A DNA stretch of 64,000 nt from Azomonas macrocytogenes (GCF_014191985.1 NZ_JACHXI010000022.1:1-64000), one strand, 5' to 3'. Numbered from the stretch's first letter, positions 18,006-27,314 are shown. The notes: generated by a model not told the origin, from the letters alone. Program-made: numbers and translations.

Positions 18006-18593
18006 ATGCTGCAGCGTTTGTTGTTCGGTCTTGCCCTGATTGCCTGTGTGGGGCTCACCGGCTGCGCGAACAGTCCCCAGCAACTCGATCCTATCCCCAA
18101 GCTGAATGACCCCATCACTGCTGTTGGGCAGGGGCAGCCTGTAATAGTGCGAGTGGTGGATGGACGCCCTTCGTCGACGTTGGGTACGCGGGGCGGTATC
18201 TACCCAGATACCAGCCTGGTCATCGTGCCAAGTGATAAGCTGCTGCCGAAACTGCAAGCCCAGGTCGAGACTGCCGTACGCCTGCTGGGCTTCACGCCTT
18301 CACCAAATGCCGCGAATGCACCGCAGCTGACCGTGACACTGGCCGAACTGAAATACCAGTCGCCCAATGATGACATCTATGTCACCGATGCGGTTATCAA
18401 CGCTACTTTCCGCCTGGATGTGCAGAACGCCACACGTCGCTACACCGGACGTTACAGTGCCAGTCTCAATCGGCGCTTTGGTATGACGCCAAGCGAGCAA
18501 ACCAACAACGAGCTGGTCGGCAGTGTGCTGAGCGATGCACTGACTCGGGTATTCAAAGACCAGAATATCGCTCCGCTGCTCGTGCAGCAGTAA
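18006..18593 (+). CDS. YajG-like lipoprotein
   Basis: Predicted 195-residue lipoprotein. The signal peptide MLQRLLFGLALIACVGLTGC ends in a lipobox LTGC with Cys20 as the lipidated residue; Ala21 after Cys fits outer-membrane sorting. The body matches YajG-type lipoproteins: VRVVDGRPSSTLGTRGG near the N-terminus and the C-terminal LVGSVLSDALTRVFKD. Function is unknown; the fold probably resembles other periplasmic LPS-assembly-like lipoproteins. I selected the ATG at 18006 because GGAG is well spaced before it. It converges with the acyltransferase gene. Confidence 0.85.
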   Translation: MLQRLLFGLALIACVGLTGCANSPQQLDPIPKLNDPITAVGQGQPVIVRVVDGRPSSTLGTRGGIYPDTSLVIVPSDKLLPKLQAQVETAVRLLGFTPSPNAANAPQLTVTLAELKYQSPNDDIYVTDAVINATFRLDVQNATRRYTGRYSASLNRRFGMTPSEQTNNELVGSVLSDALTRVFKDQNIAPLLVQQ

Positions 18594-18612
18594 CAACGAT
18601 GCACTGCTGAAA

Positions 18613-18644
18613 CACAAAGGCCTGTTCAAGCGACGGGCCTTGTG
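18613..18644. terminator. Convergent-gene hairpin
   Basis: CACAAAGGCC (18613-18622) pairs with GGGCCTTGTG (18635-18644), nine pairs with one bulge. It lies between two convergent stop codons and has TTT after it only on the minus strand. Probably a bidirectional or minus-strand terminator. Confidence 0.5.
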
Positions 18645-18666
18645 CTGTTCACGAGTTGTGTTTTGC

Positions 18667-19833
18667 TCAGAGTGGCAAGCCAGCCTTCACCCGGTACTGG
18701 TTGCGTACCGGCATCGCATACTGCTGGATCAGATAGGGACGATGTTCGTTCGGACAGGCGTTCAGGCGCTTGTTCCACTCGTCCTCGGCTTTGGCCAGTT
18801 CTTGCCTGCCGAATAGCTCGTGCGCGGCTGGTACTTGCAGCTCCGGTTCCCGTTTCATCCACATGGCATAGGCCAGGTAATGAACGGGAAATAGCCGATA
18901 GCCTTGCAGGATCTGCCGATCCAGGGCTGCTGCCATCTGTTTGGCGTCTTCCGGGATTTGGGTCATCGGCGGGCTGAAGTGGATATGTACGCGCCCTTTG
19001 TAGCCAGTGATGCCGAGGGCGATGCTGGTGTCATCTTCGCCCTTGGCCTTGCTATAGGTACCGGTAGTGGCACGAATGTAGAGCTCGCGAGCTTTAGCCT
19101 GGTCGCAAGGGTCGTATTCGTAGCTGATGGAAACCGGCACAGGGCGCAGAGCCGCCAGGGTTTCGGCAAAGCTTTCGCTCTTGCGGCTCATGTGCATCAT
19201 CTTGAGGATCGCCGAGTCGGTGCGGTCGTCGCCGTCCTTGGCGCGGCCTTCGGCCTGGGCGATCCAGATGGATTCATTATCGTTGCGGATCGAGTGGTTG
19301 ATGTAGGCAGAAAGCACCTGATAAGCAGCCAGCTTCTCGCGACGCCCAACCAGTGAGCGATGCACGATAAAGCTTTTATTCAAGCGCATCAGATCGCTGA
19401 CGAACGGGCGTTGAAGCAGGTTGTCGCCAATTGCGATACGCGGGGTACGCATTTTCGCGTGAAAGATTGCGTAATTGACGAACGCCGGATCCATCACGAT
19501 GTCACGATGATTGGCGAGGAACAGATAGGCGCAGCCACGCTGCATCTGCTCCATGCCCGAGTAGGTGGTGCCATCGGTCGCACGTTCGACGGTGCGGTCG
19601 ACGTAATGTTCGATTCGGTTCTGTAGAGCCTCAACTGTAGAAATGCTGCCGAACTGGCGGCGCAGGCGGAAAGCGATGAGCGGTTTGAGCAACCAGCCCA
19701 GGGGGCCGGCCAGTCGAGGAAAGCGGAAGTGGGCCAGTACGGCTAGAAGGGCTTCATCTGCCAGCAGTCGATTCAGGACGCCGGGGACCTCGGCATCGGA
19801 ATAAGGGCGGATGGCTTCGAATTCGTCCATCAT
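18667..19833 (-). CDS. 1-acyl-glycerol-3-phosphate acyltransferase-like protein
   Basis: A 388-residue PlsC/PlsB-type acyltransferase. The catalytic HX4D is in LFLANHRDIVMDP (NHRDIVMD), followed by the substrate-binding block NKSFIVHRSLVGRREKLAAYQ and the EGRAKDG motif typical of glycerophosphate acyltransferases. The protein is longer than PlsC and probably acts on the inner membrane face in lipid remodelling. Exact acceptor is not evident. Two adjacent ATGs (19833 and 19830) are possible starts; no strong ribosome-binding site distinguishes them. Confidence 0.85.
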   Translation of the reverse strand: MMDEFEAIRPYSDAEVPGVLNRLLADEALLAVLAHFRFPRLAGPLGWLLKPLIAFRLRRQFGSISTVEALQNRIEHYVDRTVERATDGTTYSGMEQMQRGCAYLFLANHRDIVMDPAFVNYAIFHAKMRTPRIAIGDNLLQRPFVSDLMRLNKSFIVHRSLVGRREKLAAYQVLSAYINHSIRNDNESIWIAQAEGRAKDGDDRTDSAILKMMHMSRKSESFAETLAALRPVPVSISYEYDPCDQAKARELYIRATTGTYSKAKGEDDTSIALGITGYKGRVHIHFSPPMTQIPEDAKQMAAALDRQILQGYRLFPVHYLAYAMWMKREPELQVPAAHELFGRQELAKAEDEWNKRLNACPNEHRPYLIQQYAMPVRNQYRVKAGLPL

Positions 19834-19917
19834 GTTCTCGATAGGAAACGGGATACTACGACCCAGCCGGGCCGAAACGGGCGGAGATTATAACGGCTGT
19901 CACGGAGGAAGCGATGA

Positions 19918-20100
19918 ATGCTGGAATTACAGGTATTCCAATGCCCCTATTGTGGTGAGCAGGTTGAAACCGTGCTCGATCTTTCGGCTGGTGATCAGCA
20001 GTATATCGAGGATTGCCCGGTCTGCTGCAGGTCGATGGTGCTTGATCTGCGTACCGACGGCAGCGATTGGCAGTTGGATGTCCGGCGGGAAGACGATTGA
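19918..20100 (+). CDS. CPXCG-motif cysteine-rich small protein
   Basis: A 60-residue cytoplasmic protein with Cys9-Pro-Tyr-Cys12-Gly and Cys33-Pro-Val-Cys36-Cys37, a likely zinc ribbon. This matches the CPXCG-motif-containing family. GGAGGA lies eight bases before the ATG at 19918; an ATG at 19914 is in another frame. Function unknown. It is divergent from the acyltransferase gene and upstream of the SRAP gene. Confidence 0.88.
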   Translation: MLELQVFQCPYCGEQVETVLDLSAGDQQYIEDCPVCCRSMVLDLRTDGSDWQLDVRREDD

Positions 20101-20210
20101 CGTGATGACTCCGAGAACAGGGCGATCTACCGGCGTTGGATGTGTTGTCCGGTATTTTGCCGGCAGATGGGCAGGCGCACAGCTTACCCGAGGTCTACAA
20201 TACGGCCTGG

Positions 20211-20237
20211 CCGGCTCGCTGCCTGGCAGCGAGCCGG
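20211..20237. repeat. Perfect 12-bp inverted repeat
   Basis: 20211-20222 is exactly complementary to 20226-20237 with a three-base CTG loop. It lies 40 bp upstream of the SRAP gene start. There is no T tract on either side, so it is not a classical terminator; it may be a regulatory or RNA-stability stem, or a REP-like unit. Confidence 0.75.
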
Positions 20238-20277
20238 AACGTGATCTTGTCTGCTGATTCGAGAGTCTTTGACCTTC

Positions 20278-20895
20278 ATGTGTGGCCGTTATGCCTTGTT
20301 TCGCTGGGACGCGGATTTTGCCGCCTTGCCCGGCTTTCCCGCCGATCACTCGCCCCAGTGGAATATTTCTCCGCACGGCCAGGTGCTGATCCGGCGCAAT
20401 CTGGGAAATGGCCAGCGACTCGATCGGGTGCGCTGGGGATTGACGCCTGCCTGGCTGACTGATCTTTCTCGCACACCGGCGCAGGCCCGTGCGGAAACCC
20501 TGGCGGAGCAGCCCATGTTTCGTGAGGCTTTTCGTCTGCGCCGCGGTTTGTTACCGGCCAACGGTTTCTATGAATGGCGTGGTTCGGTGCGCAAGCGCCC
20601 TTATTGGATGACTGGCCCGGTGTCGCTGCTTGGTTTCGCGGCGATTTGGGAGGCCTATCCGGTGCAAGGGCATACTTACCTGAGCGCCGCAGTGGTGACC
20701 TTGCCGGCAGCTGGCCTGCGCCGGCCATTGATTCTCGACGAGGCCGGACAAGCCGCCTGGCTGGCTGCCGATACGTCGGTCGCTCAGCTTGCTGCGCTGC
20801 TTGGGGCGCAAGCGCCACAGTTGCGGGAACGGCCGCTGGCCGCACTAGTCAATGACCCCAGCCTTGATGGCCCGCAATGCCTGACGCCGGTTTGA
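20278..20895 (+). CDS. SRAP-family (YedK/HMCES-like) protein with altered active site
   Basis: A 205-residue SRAP domain protein. In this family Cys2 is exposed after Met removal and crosslinks to abasic sites in single-stranded DNA. Start at the ATG at 20278 gives MCGRYALF, as required. Glu99 in NGFYEWRG corresponds to the catalytic Glu. The usual HDR(R/M)P motif, however, reads AGLRRPLIL: the residue aligned with the catalytic His is Gly146 while the following RRPL is kept. The NAR motif is QAR. The C-terminal VNDPSLDGPQCL is conserved. The missing His may slow crosslink reversal; an alternative is a reading error. A perfect hairpin lies upstream. Confidence 0.88.
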   Translation: MCGRYALFRWDADFAALPGFPADHSPQWNISPHGQVLIRRNLGNGQRLDRVRWGLTPAWLTDLSRTPAQARAETLAEQPMFREAFRLRRGLLPANGFYEWRGSVRKRPYWMTGPVSLLGFAAIWEAYPVQGHTYLSAAVVTLPAAGLRRPLILDEAGQAAWLAADTSVAQLAALLGAQAPQLRERPLAALVNDPSLDGPQCLTPV

Positions 20896-20992
20896 TTTCC
20901 GGCTTGCCTGCCAGTATGTTCACCGACCCTATGGCCGGTGCTCGCTGTATAAAGCATGACAGGCTGGGGCCGTCGTTTTCAGGAGAAGCGAG

Positions 20993-21814
20993 ATGTTCAA
21001 ACCGTGTTCGTTGCCTATGTTGTTTGCCGCCATGCTGGTGGCTGGTTGCGAGACTGTGAATACCACCAGTGGCGGGGCGGTTGGAGTCGATCGTCAGCAG
21101 CGTATGTTCAGCATGTTGTCGACCGAAGAAGTCAACCAGATGTATGCACAGTCCTATCGGGAAACCTTGCAGAAAGCTTCCGAGGCCGGTGTGCTTGATG
21201 AGAGCAGTGCGATCACCAAGCGCGTGAATACCATCGCTCAGCGCCTGATCGCCCAGGTTCCGGTCTTCCGCCCGGATGCAGCCCAGTGGGCCTGGGAAGT
21301 AAACGTGATCGACAGCGACGAACTGAACGCCAACTGCGGTCCTGGCGGCAAGATCATCTTTTATACCGGGCTGATCGAGGAGTTGAACCTGAGCGATGAT
21401 GAAATCGCCGCGGTAATGGGCCATGAAATTGCTCATGCTCTACGTGAACACGGGCGCGAGGCGATGTCCAAGGCTTATGGCGTGCAGATGGCTACGCAAC
21501 TGGGGTCGGCATTTGGCGTCAGTACGGCTGGTCTACAGCTGGCCAATACTGGTGTGCAATATTTGATGACTCTGCCCAACAGTCGTAGCAACGAGAACGA
21601 AGCTGACCTGATCGGGCTGGAGCTGGCGGCTCGTGCCGGCTATAACCCGAATGCGGCGCTTAGCCTCTGGCAGAAGATGAATAAGGAAAGCGCTTCCTCG
21701 CCACCGGAATTCATGAGTACTCACCCGTCCTCCAGTACGCGGATTACGGAGTTGCAGGCGAATATCCCGAAGGTCATGCCGCTTTACGAAGCGGCGCGGG
21801 CGCGTGTCAATTAG
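20993..21814 (+). CDS. M48 family metalloprotease lipoprotein (LoiP/BepA-like)
   Basis: Predicted 273-residue periplasmic zinc protease anchored as a lipoprotein. The signal peptide ends in the lipobox VAGC (Cys19). The HExxH motif is His144-Glu145-Ile-Ala-His148 in VMGHEIAHALREHGREAMS, and the downstream third ligand is in NENEADLIGLELAARAGY. The THPSS(T)xR C-terminal signature of M48 lipoproteins is present (STHPSSSTRI). E. coli relatives LoiP and BepA act in outer-membrane quality control; the same role is inferred. AGGAGA precedes the ATG. Confidence 0.92.
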   Translation: MFKPCSLPMLFAAMLVAGCETVNTTSGGAVGVDRQQRMFSMLSTEEVNQMYAQSYRETLQKASEAGVLDESSAITKRVNTIAQRLIAQVPVFRPDAAQWAWEVNVIDSDELNANCGPGGKIIFYTGLIEELNLSDDEIAAVMGHEIAHALREHGREAMSKAYGVQMATQLGSAFGVSTAGLQLANTGVQYLMTLPNSRSNENEADLIGLELAARAGYNPNAALSLWQKMNKESASSPPEFMSTHPSSSTRITELQANIPKVMPLYEAARARVN

Positions 21815-21826
21815 GGCCAGTTGGAG

Positions 21827-21855
21827 CGTCAGCCTCTCAAGATGGGAGGCTGACG
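21827..21855. terminator. Bidirectional hairpin between convergent genes
   Basis: CGTCAGCCTC (21827-21836) pairs perfectly with GAGGCTGACG (21846-21855), 10 bp with a 9-base loop, in the 47-bp gap between the M48 gene and rsmC. T-rich tails are weak on both sides. Confidence 0.65.
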
Positions 21856-21861
21856 GTAGCT

Positions 21862-22863
21862 TTAGCTGCGTTTGGCGCGGTAGACACGAAACCCCTGGCC
21901 TTCATCGAGCACTGTACACGGGCCCACATGCGCTTCGATCAAGGATGGGTACTGCAGGAACGTATTGGCTACCAGCCGCAACTCGCCGCGTGGTCGCAGG
22001 TGCTGTGTGGCCTGGGTGAGTAGCCTTTCAGTGGCCCGATAGTCGGTATGCACGCCCTGGTGGAAGGGTGGGTTGCTGATAATGGCGGCCAGCTCCTTTG
22101 GAGCGGCATCGATTCCATCGGCACCGATCAACTGGCCATGCAGGCCATTGGCGGCCAGGGTCAGGCGGCTGCTTTCAAGGGCGAAGGCATCCACGTCTTG
22201 CAGCAGCAGCTCGCTATGTGGATAGCGGCGCTTGAGAGCGCAGCCGATGATGCCGGCACCACAGCCGAAATCCAGTAAGCGTCCTTCCGGTAAATCGTCC
22301 AGCTGGCCGAGCAGCAAGGCGCTGCCGGCATCGAGCCGGCCATGGCTGAATACACCTGGCAGGCTGACGATATGCAGGGGACCGTCCGCCAGCTCAAGGG
22401 TAAAGCGTCGGGCCACGTTGGTTAGTGCAGGTACCTGTGGCGGTCGTTCGATGCGCACTTGCCAGAGTTGGCAATGCCGGGCGCTGTCCAGTTTGCTTGG
22501 CTTGCCATAGAGCGCAAGATGCTTGGCGGCCCGTTCGATGCCGGCTCGTTTCTCGCCCACCAGGTAAAGTAAGCCGCCATCGAGTCGGGCGGCCAGGCTT
22601 TGCAGCAGAAATTCGGCAAGCTCTCGCGACTTGGGCAAAAATAGCACACCGGCTTCGAATGGCGCTTCCGGAGCCTCGGTAGCGAAGCGGCAGCGTTCGT
22701 CACCGAAGCGGGATACCAACTGCTGCTGTTCGCCAGCGTGCCAGCTCCAGCCGCTGGCGGCGGGAAGCCGACCGAGCAGATCGTCTGCTGGCAGGCCGGC
22801 AAGCAGGATTTTTCCACCGAACAGTGCCATCTGGCGCAGCAGGACTTGGCTTCTTGGGTCCAC
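21862..22863 (-). CDS. rsmC: 16S rRNA (guanine-1207-N2) methyltransferase
   Basis: Methylates G1207 of 16S rRNA in the 30S subunit using SAM. Start is GTG at 22863 ([15 protein letters not shown]), preceded by GAGGGGAG, giving 333 residues; Pseudomonas RsmC begins at the same place. The duplicated methyltransferase architecture is present: a degenerate N-terminal half and an active C-terminal half with the SAM motif [12 protein letters not shown] and the catalytic ISNPPFHQG. The [15 protein letters not shown] segment is a family hallmark. It is upstream of the M48 gene in convergent orientation and downstream of hprA. Confidence 0.95.
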   Translation of the reverse strand: MDPRSQVLLRQMALFGGKILLAGLPADDLLGRLPAASGWSWHAGEQQQLVSRFGDERCRFATEAPEAPFEAGVLFLPKSRELAEFLLQSLAARLDGGLLYLVGEKRAGIERAAKHLALYGKPSKLDSARHCQLWQVRIERPPQVPALTNVARRFTLELADGPLHIVSLPGVFSHGRLDAGSALLLGQLDDLPEGRLLDFGCGAGIIGCALKRRYPHSELLLQDVDAFALESSRLTLAANGLHGQLIGADGIDAAPKELAAIISNPPFHQGVHTDYRATERLLTQATQHLRPRGELRLVANTFLQYPSLIEAHVGPCTVLDEGQGFRVYRAKRS

Positions 22864-22942
22864 AGGGCTCCCCTCGGATAAAATGCCAAGGGTAGCAAGA
22901 GCGGCCGGGACAAACACTCGAAAGCCTGGGTGACGGTAATTT

Positions 22943-23905
22943 TTATCCTACCAGTCGGATCGGCCGGCCATCGGCGAAGGCTCGGGCGTTTTCGGCTATT
23001 TGCACAACGATGCGCTGGCGAGCCTCGCGACTGCCCCAGGCGGTGTGTGGTGTCACAATCAGACGGGGGATGTCATCGGCCAGCAATGGGTTGCCAGCGG
23101 CCGGCGGCTCCTCCAGCAACACGTCGGTGGCGGCACCGCCGAGATGACCACGGCGCAGGGTATCGGCCAGGGCTTGCTCGTCGACGATCCCACCGCGTGC
23201 CGTGTTGATCAGGAAGGCTTCTGGCTTCATCAGGGCCAGTTCGCTGGCACCGATCAGGTTGCGTGTTGCTTCGGTGAGTGGGCAATGCAGGGTCAGGGCA
23301 TCCACTTGGGGCAGCAGTTCTGCCAGCGAGAGGCGATCAGGACGTACTGGTCGTCCCGGCAGGTTGCCGACCAGCACGCGCATGCCAAAGGTTTCGGCAA
23401 GCCGGGCCACTTCGCTGCCAAGGGTGCCCTGGCCAAGCAAACCGAGCGTCTTGCCAGCCAATTCGATGATAGGAAAGTCGAGCAGGCAGAAATCCCTGCT
23501 TTCATTCCAGCGCCCAGCTGTTACGGCGCGCTGGTAGTCAGGCAAGCGGGTCGCCAGGGCCAGCAGCAGCATCAGGGTGTGTTGGGCTACTGTCGCGGTG
23601 CCGTAGCCCTGGCAATTGCAGACGGTGATGCCGCGCGCGCGCGCGGCCGCAATGTCGACATTGTTGTAGCCGGTGGCCGCGACCAGAATCAGTTTCAGCT
23701 CCGGGCAGGCAGCGATGGCTTCGGCGCTCAGTCGTACCTTGTTGGAAATGACCGCCTGAGCCCCCTGCAGGCGTTCAATGACTTGCTCCGGTGTGGTTTG
23801 CTCGTGACAGACGAGTTCGTCGAAGGCCTGGTGCAAGGGGCTTAGGTCCAGATCGTTCTGGTCCAGTGGAAGCAGGTCGAGAAAGACGGCACGGCGAAGA
23901 GACAT
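22943..23905 (-). CDS. hprA: D-2-hydroxyacid dehydrogenase, probable glycerate dehydrogenase
   Basis: NAD(P)H-dependent oxidoreductase of 320 residues, reducing hydroxypyruvate to glycerate by family assignment. The nucleotide fold is [20 protein letters not shown]; the catalytic Arg is in [10 protein letters not shown] and the catalytic His in [13 protein letters not shown]. The start is the ATG at 23905 ([10 protein letters not shown]); upstream in-frame codons lack similarity. It starts 19 bp after the guanine deaminase stop, so the two are co-transcribed. The rsmC-hprA pair matches P. aeruginosa PA4627-PA4626, which favours HprA over other D-hydroxyacid dehydrogenases. Confidence 0.87.
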   Translation of the reverse strand: MSLRRAVFLDLLPLDQNDLDLSPLHQAFDELVCHEQTTPEQVIERLQGAQAVISNKVRLSAEAIAACPELKLILVAATGYNNVDIAAARARGITVCNCQGYGTATVAQHTLMLLLALATRLPDYQRAVTAGRWNESRDFCLLDFPIIELAGKTLGLLGQGTLGSEVARLAETFGMRVLVGNLPGRPVRPDRLSLAELLPQVDALTLHCPLTEATRNLIGASELALMKPEAFLINTARGGIVDEQALADTLRRGHLGGAATDVLLEEPPAAGNPLLADDIPRLIVTPHTAWGSREARQRIVVQIAENARAFADGRPIRLVG

Positions 23906-23924
23906 ACTGGATTCCTTTTTATCG

Positions 23925-25253
23925 TTAAGTGGAAAGTAAGACGGTTTTATCAGTCTTTCCGCGCTCATGCACAAGCCTGCCGGCGGCATAGGTAGCCTTC
24001 ACGGTACGATCATCCCCGAGGATCATCAGGGCAAAGAGCTTTTCCGCCAGCCCTCTGGCCTGCTCGATCCGCTGGGCTAGCAGTGGCGTAGCGAAGTAGT
24101 CCAGTACCACGAAGTCTGCTTCCTTGCCCGGTTGCAGGTTGCCGATGCGATCATCCAGGTAAAGCGCCCGCGCACCGCCCAGGGTCGCCAGGTAGAGTGC
24201 CTTGAATGGATCGAGCGATTGCCCCTGCAACTGCAGGATCTTGTAGGCTTCATCAAGGCTGCGCAGTTGGGAAAAGCTGGTGCCGCCACCTATATCGGTG
24301 CCCAGGCCGACACGCACGTCATGCCGTTCCAGCCTGGCCAGGTCGAACAGGCCGCTGCCGAGGAACAAGTTGGAGGTCGGGCAGAAAGCCACCGTTGAGC
24401 CGGTCTCGCCGAGCCGTTGGCACTCGTCGTCGCACAGATGGATGCCATGGGCGAATACCGAGCGTGCACCAAGCAATCGATAATGGTCATAGACATCCAG
24501 ATAATGCTTGCGCTCGGGAAACAACTCTTTCACCCACTGCACTTCCTGGCGGTTTTCGGCGAGATGGGTGTGCAGGTAGAGATCGGGGTATTCACCAAGC
24601 AGCTTGCCGGCCAGTGCCAATTGCTGCGGCGTGCTGGTGGGAGCAAAGCGCGGAGTGACAGCGTAGTGCAGGCGCTTGCGGCCGTGCCAGCGCTCGATCA
24701 ACGCTTGGCTATCGGCGTAACCCGATTCGGCCGTATCGGTCAGATAGTCGGGCGCATTGCGATCCATCAACACTTTGCCAGCGAGCATACGCAGGTTCAG
24801 GCGCAGGGCTTCCTCGAAGAAAGCTTCTACCGATTCCTTGTGTACCGTGCAAAATACCAGCGCCGTAGTGGTGCCGTTGCGCAGCAGTTCGCGCAGGAAA
24901 AAACGTGCCTGGAGGCGAGCATATTCAAGATCGGCAAAACGGCGCTCGGCCGGGAAGACATAAGTTTGTAGCCAATCCAGCAACTGCGTGCCGTAAGAGC
25001 CGATCATGCCTTGTTGCGGATAGTGGATATGGGTGTCGACGAAACCAGCGGTAATCAGGGCGTCGCTATATTCGACCACCTCGACTCCCGCTGGCAATTG
25101 AGGCAACAAGTCATAAGCATGCCCGATCCGAGCAATTCGCCCATGCTCGACGACCAATAGACCGTCAGTGAAATATTCATGGGATTCCTGGCTTTCTGGA
25201 GCGGCGAGAAAGTGCAGCACAGCGGCGCGATAGGCTTTGACAGAATCGCTCAT
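23925..25253 (-). CDS. guaD: Guanine deaminase
   Basis: Zinc amidohydrolase that deaminates guanine to xanthine in purine salvage and catabolism. From the ATG at 25253 (MSDSVKAYRA) it has 442 residues. Metal-binding motifs are DTHIHYPQ, HTHLAEN, HGIHLCDDE and GTDIGGG, in the order expected for GuaD. The PNLFLGSGLF-type substrate region is seen as SNLFLGSGLFDL. The open frame extends about 320 bases upstream, but without similarity. A RutR-like regulator gene lies upstream on the same strand and hprA follows. Confidence 0.93.
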   Translation of the reverse strand: MSDSVKAYRAAVLHFLAAPESQESHEYFTDGLLVVEHGRIARIGHAYDLLPQLPAGVEVVEYSDALITAGFVDTHIHYPQQGMIGSYGTQLLDWLQTYVFPAERRFADLEYARLQARFFLRELLRNGTTTALVFCTVHKESVEAFFEEALRLNLRMLAGKVLMDRNAPDYLTDTAESGYADSQALIERWHGRKRLHYAVTPRFAPTSTPQQLALAGKLLGEYPDLYLHTHLAENRQEVQWVKELFPERKHYLDVYDHYRLLGARSVFAHGIHLCDDECQRLGETGSTVAFCPTSNLFLGSGLFDLARLERHDVRVGLGTDIGGGTSFSQLRSLDEAYKILQLQGQSLDPFKALYLATLGGARALYLDDRIGNLQPGKEADFVVLDYFATPLLAQRIEQARGLAEKLFALMILGDDRTVKATYAAGRLVHERGKTDKTVLLST

Positions 25254-25614
25254 GGCAACCTCGGTGCGGATATTTATTGCCTGGGTCGGCAGTAATAGAG
25301 CTTGGCGCACTGTTATCGCTGATGGAAAGCACCTCGTAAAGCTGGATTGCTTACTTCGGTAGCCTGGTGATTGCCATCTGTCCCTCGGGCGGCGATTGTT
25401 TTGTGCGGCGAAGCCGGCGAGCCGAGCGACTTGCCGAACAGGGATAGAAGCAGCAGGGCTGCATCGCAATCTAGTGGCCTGTTTGGTTGATTCGATTAGC
25501 CAATGCCGGTGCCCGAAGCGCCGATACAGCGTTGCCACTGCCCACCATCGCTCTGCTATGGTTCGTTGTGGCATCTGGTCTCGAAACTCCGGTCAGCCGA
25601 CTTGAGTCAATCCA
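25254..25614. other. 361-bp gap between guaD and the TetR gene
   Basis: No gene, RNA or strong hairpin was recognised. It must contain the guaD promoter. The open frames crossing it are extensions of guaD or unrelated to any family known to me. Confidence 0.5.
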
Positions 25615-26295
25615 TTAACCGCACAGGCTATTAGCTGATTGATTGGGAGGAGTCAGTCCGCAGCCTTTCAGGATAAGGCCTATGAGATTTTCGGTTGCTT
25701 GTTCGAAATCTTCGCGGTTCATGCGTCGATTACCGGTTACGAGGCAAATCTGTTCGGAGAAATCAGCATAGTATTTAGTGCTGCTCCATATCAGAAAAAT
25801 CAGCTGGATCGGATCTACCTGAGCCATTTTCCCGTCGGCGATCCAGGCTTCGAATACGGCGGCACGGCCACGGAACCACGTCCGATAGTCTTGATTGTAG
25901 TGGTTGGAAAGATACTCGCAGCCCCCAATGATCTCCATGGCGAAGATCTTGGAGGCCTGGGGATGGCGGCGGGAAAATTCCATCCGTGCCCGAATATAGG
26001 TCGCCAGGGCGATTGCCGGATCGTCCTCGATAGTCAGGGAGTCGAAGGCGTTGTCCCAGAGCTCCAGGATATGCCGCAGAACCTCCATGTAGAGGCCCAG
26101 CTTGCTGGTGAAATAGTAATGTAGATTGGCCTTGGGCAGTCCGGCACGCTGTGCAATGACATTCATGCTGGTTCCCTTGAACCCATGACGGGCGAATTCC
26201 TTGGCCGCTGCGTCGAGAATCTTCCCTTTGTTCTTCAGGCGGATGCGTCCTGCAGGTTTTTCGCTGGAGACACCGGTTTGCTCAAAATTGATCAT
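25615..26295 (-). CDS. TetR family regulator, RutR-like
   Basis: A 226-residue one-component regulator. The N-terminal helix-turn-helix runs through residues about 22-68 (KILDAAAKEFARHGFKG, then the recognition part LPKANLHYYFTSKLGLY). The C-terminal half has the RutR/YcdC-type pattern EFSRRHPQASKIFAMEIIGG. RutR responds to uracil and thymine and controls pyrimidine and purine use, which fits its place upstream of guaD, but ligand and targets here are inferred. AAGGAAGAG precedes the ATG. Confidence 0.85.
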   Translation of the reverse strand: MINFEQTGVSSEKPAGRIRLKNKGKILDAAAKEFARHGFKGTSMNVIAQRAGLPKANLHYYFTSKLGLYMEVLRHILELWDNAFDSLTIEDDPAIALATYIRARMEFSRRHPQASKIFAMEIIGGCEYLSNHYNQDYRTWFRGRAAVFEAWIADGKMAQVDPIQLIFLIWSSTKYYADFSEQICLVTGNRRMNREDFEQATENLIGLILKGCGLTPPNQSANSLCG

Positions 26296-26546
26296 GGCTC
26301 TTCCTTGAATCGTTATTTTCCTACCTGGTTTTCAAGCCGGGTGGAGTGAAAATCGCTACCTTCCGGGTACGCAAATTCGAAGCCAGTTGTATCCGATACT
26401 CTGGCTGCCAACTGACAACATCTTCTGTTGACGAACCGGTAAGGTGGTGCCTGGTGCTCCTTTGGGCGAAAGAAGCTTGTTCACAAGCACTATTTCACTA
26501 CCGATTCTATTCAGGTTGTGGTGTTCATTTCCAACCGGCGGTCCGG

Positions 26547-27314
26547 TTAGGTGGCCTTTTGATCGCAAATGAGTGGCATTGGTTCGCAATAATGCTGGTG
26601 ATCTTTCAGAATGCGATGCGCTTGATCGTTTGGATCGAGTGGCCGGCGGTGTTTGGCGGCCAGGTAGTGACTGGTGAAAACATCCAGCCATGCATCCAGC
26701 AACTCGCCGGCTTGCCGGTCACCGGCCAGTTGCAGGCACAGCGCCGCGACTTCGGCGGTGCACAAGTGTTCAGCACAGGTCGAGCGCCGTAAGCGATAGC
26801 GGGAAAGTGCCTCCGGTTGCAGGCTGAGTACCGGTAATGCATCCAGGTAAGGGCTCTTGCGAAACATCTTGCGGGCTTCAGTCCAGGTGGCGTCCAGCAG
26901 GATGAATAACGGGCGTTTGCTCGCTGGAAGTGGCAATTGGATGTCGTTTACGACCCGTCCAGGGGCAGTATATTCGCCAGGAAATACGACGAACGGTTGC
27001 CACTGCGGCTCGGCAAGGAGTTGCAGCAAGCGCTCGTCGACACCGGTCCGGTACCAAGTGAATGCCCAGGTATCGGGAACGATATCGGCAATCAGCCAGC
27101 CTGTGTTAGTGGGTTTGAGCGGTTCGATGTCGTGCATCAGCAGGCAGACGCCGGCATTGTTCATCGGAACGTGCGGCAGCCACGAGCACAGGCAGTGGGT
27201 AAGTGGCACGCGGCAATGCGGACAGCGCTGAATGCGCGAACCTCGGGCAACGAATGGTTTTTCGCTACGGGCAAGGCGCTCGGCGCGCAGGCGGGCAACA
27301 GCATGAGGCATCAT
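26547..27314 (-). CDS. tapT: tRNA-uridine aminocarboxypropyltransferase (DTW domain)
   Basis: A 255-residue DTW-domain protein of the YfiP/TapT type, which puts the 3-amino-3-carboxypropyl group on U47 of tRNA. Features are the N-terminal zinc ribbon CPHCRVPLTHCLC, the LLMHDIEPLKPTNTG segment and the DTW-type LDATWTEARKM. The family name comes from the D-x-T-W motif, here DATW. Two adjacent ATGs (27314, 27311) are possible starts. It is divergent from the small secreted protein gene. A short AACCGG-CGGT-CCGGTT stem overlaps its stop codon. Confidence 0.87.
   Translation of the reverse strand: MMPHAVARLRAERLARSEKPFVARGSRIQRCPHCRVPLTHCLCSWLPHVPMNNAGVCLLMHDIEPLKPTNTGWLIADIVPDTWAFTWYRTGVDERLLQLLAEPQWQPFVVFPGEYTAPGRVVNDIQLPLPASKRPLFILLDATWTEARKMFRKSPYLDALPVLSLQPEALSRYRLRRSTCAEHLCTAEVAALCLQLAGDRQAGELLDAWLDVFTSHYLAAKHRRPLDPNDQAHRILKDHQHYCEPMPLICDQKAT

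Noticed and set aside
26533-26548. FMN riboswitch suggested by CCGGCGGT
   Set aside because: Only this short string matches; the rest of the RFN pattern and any riboflavin gene are missing. It is a small hairpin at the tapT stop.
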